Positions 56,511-64,000 of a stretch of 64,000 nucleotides of DNA are shown here, one piece after another. A model generated the notes under the pieces. It did not search any database, was not told where the DNA came from, and saw only the letters and a program-made list of their open reading frames with translations. The first letter of the stretch is position 1. The number at the start of each line of letters is the position of its first letter. The translations under genes and the position numbers were made by a program. Origin of the DNA: Prostheceraeus crozeri (taxonomy: Eukaryota; Platyhelminthes; Polycladida; Euryleptidae); assembly GCA_907163375.1 (NCBI GenBank), contig CAJQUW010013657.1:434001-498000 (forward strand). Direction: 5' to 3'.

Positions 56511-56665
56511 ATGAGCGAGCGAGCGGCATTTTTTCATGATTTTGAGCGGTGAGCGAGCGAAAGGATTATTTTGAGGAAATGAGCGGTGAGCGAGCGACAG
56601 GGCGATTATGAGCAAATGAGCGATGAGCGAGCGAAAGCTGAATTTCGATCCGCTCAAAAACACTG
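56511..56665 (+). repeat. GAGCGAGC subterminal array, right end of hAT3
   Basis: Repeats of GAGCGGTGAGCGAGCGA-type words run to the right terminal repeat, in direct rather than inverted orientation relative to the left array. Confidence 0.9.
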
Positions 56666-56673
56666 GTTCTAGG

Positions 56674-57049
56674 AGTCGATTCAGTAACACGCACTGCACA
56701 ACAGATGACATTCATTGATGAATCGGAGATTGATGTATTGGCTGACGAATACAAACTTTATCAGGCACAAGAAATTCCGGATAAGTGGCACAAAAAACCG
56801 AAACATCAAGATACAAGCGAATCGATAATTTGTGGAATACTGTTTGCATGGAAGAATGCTCTTAGGCTGCCACGGTACCGAATTCTCACCAAGTTTGCGC
56901 ATGGCGTTTTGTATCGTGCACACAGTAACGCCGACGTTGAGATAGGCCTATCTCAAAACAAAGCCATTGTTACCAATGAACATGTGTTATTCTCAGATGA
57001 GTCAGATAAGCGTGTATCTATGCTTACTTTATGTATCGCAAAGTGTTAA
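56674..57049 (+). pseudogene. hAT1 transposase, C-terminal part
   Basis: Continues the protein cut by hAT3: MTFIDESEIDVLADEYKLYQ, then AQEIPDKWHKK, LPRYRILTKFAHGVL and HSNADVEIGLSQNKAIVTNE, the last being the hAT dimerisation region (usually SHGNADVERGFSQNK). One open frame to the stop at 57049, with several substitutions at normally constant residues. An internal segment between about residues 45 and 60 is shortened compared with relatives. Confidence 0.8.
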
Positions 57050-57199
57050 CGTCCGATTTGATTTTTACAAATGCGTCATAATTTCCCCATAGATCATCAT
57101 ACTTTCAGCACTAAAATCCTCCTACTTTCATCCTATGTTTTCAGATTTTCGTATCCTACTGTTGTCCTACTTTTTTGTTAAGGTGCACTTGAAAGTCTG

Positions 57200-57689
57200 G
57201 GGGATGAAGATAGCTTCGTAATGATGTCGAGCACGCATGTCATGAGTATGTCCATAGGGAAGCACAGGTCTACATACCATTTTCAGACATCATTCCATTT
57301 GCCACACATTGTTTGAGGCATTACGGACGATGTGCACAATACACAGATAATCACAGATTTATTTAGTGTCAAATAGTTATCGCAAATATTGTTGTCTAAC
57401 AAGGAATTTTCGGAAACAGGAAGGAGCGAACTAAATTGACAACAATTAGTCAGACTAGAAAGGACATAACAAACTTCTTTCATCAATGCAAATAATTTTA
57501 TAACTCATACAACGCTTGAAAAGATAAAAAAGATGATGTGGCGGGTAGTTTTGAGTTACATCAAATCAATAGCAAGTGAGAGATTGACCTGACTTCTACA
57601 TAGTGTGTTTTAGTATCATGGATGTTTGAATAAAATTTCCTGTAGAGAAATATGAAATGGGGAAAAATGGAAAAACTAGTACAGACGCT
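57200..57689. other. No gene seen
   Basis: AT-rich. The 67-codon minus-strand ORF at 57283-57486 has no recognisable domain. Confidence 0.5.
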
Positions 57690-58055
57690 CACGACGTTTC
57701 GAGCGTTCGCCCGTTTTCTGGGGAATTAATTTGGTGGAATATTGACAGACTGTTGTAAAATGTTGACAAATGCCTACAGATGCTTGCAAGCAGAAGAATT
57801 ATTGTTTGTCATATGTTCTCGAAAGCGGACGTGCAGTTTTGTAGTGGTACTTCTAATATGAAAATTATTGCACTTGTTACGCGCGATTTGATAATCGATG
57901 TTTTGCCGTTGACAAATAGTTTGGTTTTTAATCGGACAGTTATGAACACCGCAGTTTTGCTGTTGCGAATGTTTTCTAAGAGCACTTATCAATGTTCTAT
58001 TTTTCTCATTTTTCTTATATGATATATTCGCGACTAAAAAGCTTTTGAGAGCCAT
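57690..58055 (-). pseudogene. Penelope-like element fragment (GIY-YIG endonuclease)
   Basis: The minus-strand ORF ending at 57774 shows the 3' part of a Penelope-like protein: a Cys-rich segment (CGVHNCPIKNQTICQ) and a GIY-YIG-like endonuclease (IARNKCNNFHIRST, then TKLHVRFREH and SSACKHL). Downstream at about 57720-57690 the minus strand carries GCTCGAAACGTCGTGAGC, like the CGAAACGTC signature of Penelope ends. No reverse transcriptase is present, so this is a 5'-truncated copy. The first catalytic motif is partly altered (YQI). Confidence 0.75.
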
Positions 58056-58167
58056 TCCGAGCCGTACTGACGAGTCCTTGTATGGCGAAATGCAGCTTCT
58101 ATGGCTGCCAAGGAATTTTCGTGTTTGATTTGTTCGAGTCTGAGAGTAGTAACAAAAGGTCCAGAAT

Positions 58168-58290
58168 AAACACAGCGCGCCCCCCCTCCCCCCCTCCCCC
58201 CCCTCTGGAACGACAGAGGTTGTGGTCTGTCGTGGTGTGCCGGCCAGGTTGGTTCACAACATGTTCGCTGACTCCCCCCCCCCTCTGCAA
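58168..58290 (+). repeat. C-run patches before the satellite
   Basis: Three C-rich runs at about 58179-58205 and 58273-58284, the later two each followed by CTCTG(G/C)AACGACAGAG. They look like worn or precursor versions of the GTCCCC...CTCTGG junction of the array. Confidence 0.6.
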
Positions 58291-58319
58291 CGACAGAGTG
58301 TGAGACTCGAGTGAGTTGG

Positions 58320-58451
58320 TCCGACCGCCTGGTTGACTTAGGCGACCGTCCTGGTTGACTTGGGCGACCGTCCAGGTTGACGTGGGCGACCGTCTAGGTT
58401 GACGTGGGCGACCGTCTAGGTTGACATGGGCGAGCGCCTAGGTTGTCTTGG
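58320..58451 (+). repeat. 22-bp minisatellite, six units
   Basis: Units GCGACCGTCTAGGTTGACGT + GG repeat every 22 bp (starts at 58342, 58364 and so on). A single-copy version stands at the right flank of the palindrome (about 43350-43420, minus strand). Confidence 0.9.
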
Positions 58452-61400
58452 ATGGTGAAACGGTGGCCAGATTCGGATTCAGCGTCAAATTCTGCATCTG
58501 TGATGTGATTTCCAGCTCAATCGGCGAGAAAAACTGTTTCTTCAAAATTTTGGCAGAGTTAAAATGTGGGACGTTTTGGTGTGTAGGGCCCAAACGAAGC
58601 CTCGGATGAGAAAACGGAGGCCAGATTCGGATTCAGCGTGAAATTCTGCATCGGTATGGTGAATTTGAAAGCAATCGGAGAGAAAAAATTTTTCGCTGAC
58701 GTCCCCCCCCCCCCTCTGGACAGCTTGCTTCGATTTTGGCTTCCAGTGGACGGATTTTGTCGTGCGATAGCTCGTTTGAAAGCTAAGAGTGAGACAAATT
58801 CAGTGAAAGAATCGGCTTGTTCCTATCTGTCTTCGTTTAGATGTGAGACGCCATTTAAGATTTTGGGACATTGGCAAAAAACGACAGAGTTAGAATTTGG
58901 GACGTTTTGGGCTCTAGCTTCAAAACGAAGCATCGGATTGGAAAACGGATTTCAGATTTGGAATCAGCGTGAAATTCTTTATCTGTATGGTGAGTTTCAA
59001 GGCAATCGGAGAGAAAAAATTTTCAACATTTTTCGAAAAAACGACAGAGTTAGAATTTGGGACGTTTTGGTGTGTAGCGCCCAAACGAAGCATCGGATGA
59101 GAAAACGGAGGCCAGATTCGGAATCTACGTGAAATTTTGGGTTAGGAAGGACGTTTCCAGCGAAATCGGAGATAAAAAATTTTTCGCTGACGTCCCCCCC
59201 CCCCCTCTGGACAGCTTGCTTCGATTTTGGCTTCCAGTGGACGGATTTTGTCGTGCGATAGCTCGTTTGAAAGCTAAGAGTGAGACAAATTCAGTGAAAG
59301 AATCGGCTTGTTCCTATCTGTCTTCATTCAAAAGTTAGAGCGGTTAGAAGATTTTAGGTCGGAGCTCGCTTACCTGAAAAAATCCTAAGTGTCAGAGTGA
59401 CTTTGTATGGGTAAAATTTTGAAAATTTTCCAAAGTGTGGAATTTCGACCTGGGACCGTCACCAAAACATTTTTCATCAAATTTTGAAATTTCACTGACG
59501 TCCCCCCCCTCTGGACAGCTTGCTTCGATTTTAGCTTCCAGTGGACGGATTTTGTCGTGCGATAGCTCGTTTGAAAGCTAAGAGTGAGACAAATTCAGTG
59601 AAAGAATCGGCTTGTTCCTATCTGTCTTCGTTCAAAAGTTAGAGCGGTTACAAGATTTTAGGTCGGAGCTCGCTTACCTGAAAAAATCCTAAGTGTCAGA
59701 GTGACTTTGTATGGGTAAAATTTTGAAAATTTTCCAAAGTGTGGAATTTCGACCTGGGACCGTTACCAAAACATTTTTCATCAAATTTTGAAATTTCACT
59801 GACGTCCCCCCCCCCCTCTGGACAGCTTGCTTCGATTTTGGCTTCCAGTGGACGGATTTTGTCGTGCGATAGCTCGTTTGAAAGCTAAGAGTGAGACAAA
59901 TTCAGTGAAAGAATCGGCTTGTTCCTATCTGTCTTCGTTTAGGTGTGAGACGCCATTTAAGATTTTGTGACATTGGCGAAAAACGACAGAGTTAGAATTT
60001 GGGACGTTTTGGGCTCTAACTTCAAAACGAAGCATCGGATTGGAAAACGGATTTCAGATTTGGAATCAGCGTCAGATTCTTTATCTGTATGGTGAGTTTC
60101 ATGTCAATCGGAGAGTTTCAAGTCATCGGCGAGAAAAATTTTCAACATTTTTCGAAAAAACGACAGAGTTAGAATTTGGGACGTTTTGGTGTGTAGCGCC
60201 CAAACGAAGCATCGGATGAGAAAACGGAGGGCAGATTCGGAATCTACGTGAAATTTTGGCTTAGGAAGGACGTTTCCAGCGAAATCGGAGATAAAAAATT
60301 TTTCGCTGACGTCCCCCCCCCTCTGGACAGCTTGCTTCGATTTTGGCTTCCAGTGGACGGATTTTGTCGTGCGATAGCTCGTTTGAAAGCTAAGAGTGAG
60401 ACAAATTCAGTGAAAGAATCGGCTTGTTCCTATCTGTCTTCGTTTAGATGTGAGACGCCATTTAAGATTTTGGGACATTGGCAAAAAACGACAGAGTTAG
60501 AATTTGGGACGTTTTGGGCTCTAGCTTCAAAACGAAGCATCGGATTGGAAAACGGATTTCAGATTTGGAATCAGCGTGAAATTCTTTATCTGTATGGTGA
60601 GTTTCAAGGCAATCGGAGAGAAAAAATTTTCAACATTTTTCGAAAAAACGACAGAGTTAGAATTTGGGACGTTTTGGTGTGTAGCGCCCAAACGAAGCAT
60701 CGGATGAGAAAACGGAGGCCAGATTCGGAATCTACGTGAAATTTTGGGTTAGGAAGGACGTTTCCAGCGAAATCGGAGATAAAAAATTTTTCGCTGACGT
60801 CCCCCCCCCCCCCTCTGGACAGCTTGCTTCGATTTTGGCTTCCAGTGGACGGATTTTGTCGTGCGATAGCTCGTTTGAAAGCTAAGAGTGAGACAAATTC
60901 AGTGAAAGAATCGGCTTGTTCCTATCTGTCTTCATTCAAAAGTTAGAGCGGTTACAAGATTTTAGGTCGGAGCTCGCTTACCTGAAAAAATCCTAAGTGT
61001 CAGAGTGACTTTGTATGGGTAAAATTTTGAAAATTTTCCAAAGTGTGGAATTTCGACCTGGGACCGTCACCAAAACATTTTTCATCAAATTTTGAAATTT
61101 CACTGACGTCCCCCCCCCTCTGGACAGCTTGCTTCGATTTTAGCTTCCAGTGGACGGATTTTGTCGTGCGATAGCTCGTTTGAAAGCTAAGAGTGAGACA
61201 AATTCAGTGAAAGAATCGGCTTGTTCCTATCTGTCTTCGTTCAAAAGTTAGAGCGGTTACAAGATTTTAGGTCGGAGCTCGCTTACCTGAAAAAATCCTA
61301 AGTGTCAGAGTGACTTTGTATGGGTAAAATTTTGAAAATTTTCCAAAGTGTGGAATTTCGACCTGGGACCGTTACCAAAACATTTTTCATCAAATTTTGA

Positions 61401-64000
61401 AATTTCACTGACGTCCCCCCCCCCTCTGGACAGCTTGCTTCGATTTTGGCTTCCAGTGGACGGATTTTGTCGTGCGATAGCTCGTTTGAAAGCTAAGAGT
61501 GAGACAAATTCAGTGAAAGAATCGGCTTGTTCCTATCTGTCTTCGTTTAGGTGTGAGACGCCATTTAAGATTTTGTGACATTGGCGAAAAACGACAGAGT
61601 TAGAATTTGGGACGTTTTGGGCTCTAACTTCAAAACGAAGCATCGGATTGGAAAACGGATTTCAGATTTGGAATCAGCGTCAGATTCTTTATCTGTATGG
61701 TGAGTTTCATGTCAATCGGAGAGTTTCAAGTCATCGGCGAGAAAAATTTTCAACATTTTTCGAAAAAACGACAGAGTTAGAATTTGGGACGTTTTGGTGT
61801 GTAGCGCCCAAACGAAGCATCGGATGAGAAAACGGAGGGCAGATTCGGAATCTACGTGAAATTTTGGCTTAGGAAGGACGTTTCCAGCGAAATCGGAGAT
61901 AAAAAATTTTTCGCTGACGTCCCCCCCCCCTCTGGACAGCTTGCTTCGATTTTGGCTTCCAGTGGACGGATTTTGTCGTGCGATAGCTCGTTTGAAAGCT
62001 AAGAGTGAGACAAATTCAGTGAAAGAATCGGCTTGTTCCTATCTGTCTTCGTTTAGATGTGAGACGCCATTTAAGATTTTGGGACATTGGCAAAAAACGA
62101 CAGAGTTAGAATTTGGGACGTTTTGGGCTCTAGCTTCAAAACGAAGCATCGGATTGGAAAACGGATTTCAGATTTGGAATCAGCGTGAAATTCTTTATCT
62201 GTATGGTGAGTTTCAAGGCAATCGGAGAGAAAAAATTTTCAACATTTTTCGAAAAAACGACAGAGTTAGAATTTGGGACGTTTTGGTGTGTAGCGCCCAA
62301 ACGAAGCATCGGATGAGAAAACGGAGGCCAGATTCGGAATCTACGTGAAATTTTGGGTTAGGAAGGACGTTTCCAGCGAAATCGGAGATAAAAAATTTTT
62401 CGCTGACGTCCCCCCCCCCTCTGGACAGCTTGCTTCGATTTTGGCTTCCAGTGGACGGATTTTGTCGTGCGATAGCTCGTTTGAAAGCTAAGAGTGAGAC
62501 AAATTCAGTGAAAGAATCGGCTTGTTCCTATCTGTCTTCATTCAAAAGTTAGAGCGGTTACAAGATTTTAGGTCGGAGCTCGCTTACCTGAAAAAATCCT
62601 AAGTGTCAGAGTGACTTTGTATGGGTAAAATTTTGAAAATTTTCCAAAGTGTGGAATTTCGACCTGGGACCGTCACCAAAACATTTTTCATCAAATTTTG
62701 AAATTTCACTGACGTCCCCCCCCTCTGGACAGCTTGCTTCGATTTTAGCTTCCAGTGGACGGATTTTGTCGTGCGATAGCTCGTTTGAAAGCTAAGAGTG
62801 AGACAAATTCAGTGAAAGAATCGGCTTGTTCCTATCTGTCTTCGTTCAAAAGTTAGAGCGGTTACAAGATTTTAGGTCAGAGCTCGCTTACCTGAAAAAA
62901 TCCTAAGTGTCAGAGTGACTTTGTATGGGTAAAATTTTGAAAATTTTCCAAAGTGTGGAATTTCGACCTGGGACCGTTACCAAAACATTTTTCATCAAAT
63001 TTTGAAATTTCACTGACGTCCCCCCCCCCTCTGGACAGCTTGCTTCGATTTTGGCTTCCAGTGGACGGATTTTGTCGTGCGATAGCTCGTTTGAAAGCTA
63101 AGAGTGAGACAAATTCAGTGAAAGAATCGGCTTGTTCCTATCTGTCTTCGTTTAGGTGTGAGACGCCATTTAAGATTTTGTGACATTGGCGAAAAACGAC
63201 AGAGTTAGAATTTGGGACGTTTTGGGCTCTAACTTCAAAACGAAGCATCGGATTGGAAAACGGATTTCAGATTTGGAATCAGCGTCAGATTCTTTATCTG
63301 TATGGTGAGTTTCATGTCAATCGGAGAGTTTCAAGTCATCGGCGAGAAAAATTTTCAACATTTTTCGAAAAAACGACAGAGTTAGAATTTGGGACGTTTT
63401 GGTGTGTAGCGCCCAAACGAAGCATCGGATGAGAAAACGGAGGCCAGATTCGGAATCTACGTGAAATTTTGGGTTAGGAAGGACGTTTCCAGCGAAATCG
63501 GAGATAAAAAATTTTTCGCTGACGTCCCCCCCCCCTCTGGACAGCTTGCTTCGATTTTGGCTTCCAGTGGACGGATTTTGTCGTGCGATAGCTCGTTTGA
63601 AAGCTAAGAGTGAGACAAATTCAGTGAAAGAATCGGCTTGTTCCTATCTGTCTTCATTCAAAAGTTAGAGCGGTTACAAGATTTTAGGTCGGAGCTCGCT
63701 TACCTGAAAAAATCCTAAGTGTCAGAGTGACTTTGTATGGGTAAAATTTTGAAAATTTTCCAAAGTGTGGAATTTCGACCTGGGACCGTCACCAAAACAT
63801 TTTTCATCAAATTTTGAAATTTCACTGACGTCCCCCCCCTCTGGACAGCTTGCTTCGATTTTAGCTTCCAGTGGACGGATTTTGTCGTGCGATAGCTCGT
63901 TTGAAAGCTAAGAGTGAGACAAATTCAGTGAAAGAATCGGCTTGTTCCTATCTGTCTTCGTTCAAAAGTTAGAGCGGTTACAAGATTTTAGGTCGGAGCT
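58452..64000 (+). repeat. Satellite array with ~1.6-kb higher-order repeat
   Basis: Fourteen C-runs (GTCCCC...CTCTGG) mark the units: 58703, 59194, 59502, 59806, 60313, 60801, 61110, 61415, 61921, 62410, 62716, 63020, 63526 and 63832. The spacings repeat as about 489, 307, 304 and 507 bp (A, B, C, D), a higher-order period of 1605-1610 bp seen three times. After the third D the A unit is missing, and that D ends with A-type sequence. Every unit starts with a ~100-bp block TCCAGTGGACGGATTTTGTC. A and D add 150-200-bp modules with CGACAGAGTTAGAATTTG and AACGAAGCATCGGAT. ORFs of up to 164 codons are repeat by-products. The array runs off the window. Confidence 0.95.

Larger units (their letters stand above)
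52323..56665. mobile_element. hAT3: 4.3-kb element with GAGCGAGC arrays, inside hAT1
   Basis: Ends GAGTGTTTTTGAGCG (52323) and, on the minus strand, CAGTGTTTTTGAGCG (56665) are inverted repeats. The flanks ATTCTAGG (52315-52322) and GTTCTAGG (56666-56673) are an 8-bp duplication with one difference. About 140 bp at each end are filled with GAGCGAGCGA repeats in the same orientation. hAT1 coding sequence continues directly across the insertion. I see no hAT transposase inside; the interior holds a Tc1 relic and unassigned AT-rich DNA, so it is probably non-autonomous. Confidence 0.85.
48285..57199 (+). mobile_element. hAT1: degenerate hAT hosting three later insertions
   Basis: The left end CAGGTTTTCAAGTGTAC (48285) and the right end, read on the minus strand as CAGACTTTCAAGTGCAC (57199), form inverted repeats. 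The flanks GGGGATA (48278-48284) and GGGGATGA (57200-57207) look like an 8-bp duplication with one indel. TCCTACTTTT-type strings lie inside both ends. Removing the SINE, hAT2 and hAT3 leaves about 1.8 kb with hAT transposase pieces in the right order: the MFDET region at 49125-49360, a middle region at 52000-52322 and the C-terminus at 56674-57049. Confidence 0.75.

Noticed and set aside
58638-63183. ORFs of 76-164 codons in the satellite units
   Set aside because: They recur with the repeat, include the variable C-run, change frame with its length, and show no domain.

Overview
The window looks like repeat-dominated nuclear DNA of an invertebrate, AT-rich, with no host gene I can name. Evidence for a eukaryote: short GT-AG introns, a tRNA-derived SINE, LINE, Penelope-like, hAT, pogo/Tigger and mariner-type elements, and satellite DNA. 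Nine copies of the octamer TAGGCCTA recall genomes of marine invertebrates such as crustaceans, but the sequence does not fix the species.

Layout. 0-18.8 kb is low-gene DNA with old DNA transposons: a mariner-type transposase relic (2.7-3.2 kb), a mariner-type element with ~108-bp terminal inverted repeats (TIRs; 3453-5192), a Tigger element (6483-8562), a foldback element (9497-10222), two hAT relics (10.8-12.7 and 14.6-15.3 kb), a small hairpin, a Penelope-like or ribozyme-like motif and a perfect hAT-type MITE (17151-17269).

19.6-43.3 kb is the centrepiece: an inverted repeat with two ~7.8-kb, nearly identical arms around a ~1.16-kb spacer. Each arm carries a zinc-finger, HNH-like, family-B DNA polymerase gene of the Polinton/adinto/bidna type (fossil, broken), a divergently placed intact 151-codon ORF, a small convergent ORF, a ~40-bp iterated motif and outer satellite-like sequence. 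After the arms formed, a full-length LINE with an intact 1099-residue ORF entered the left arm (27033-31110). A pogo element with a PHD finger entered the right arm (38292-41287). Each opposite arm preserves the empty site, so both insertions are dated by the palindrome itself.

43.3-48.3 kb holds a second small foldback, a Ty3/gypsy-like gag fossil, a possible host first exon and a cluster of GCGCGCCGG motifs. 48.285-57.2 kb is a nest: a degenerate hAT (hAT1) interrupted by a SINE with an 18-bp target-site duplication (TSD), by a second hAT (49393-51954) and by a third hAT (52323-56665) that itself holds a Tc1 relic. After a Penelope-like endonuclease fragment (57.7-58.06 kb), the window ends in a satellite array (58.45-64 kb, running off the end). 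The array has a ~1.6-kb four-part higher-order repeat, and its monomer is the same family as the outer ends of the polymerase palindrome.

Working together: the mobile elements show a clear order of events (nests and empty sites). The shared sequence between the palindrome ends and the satellite array suggests that the satellite and the polymerase element have a common history.
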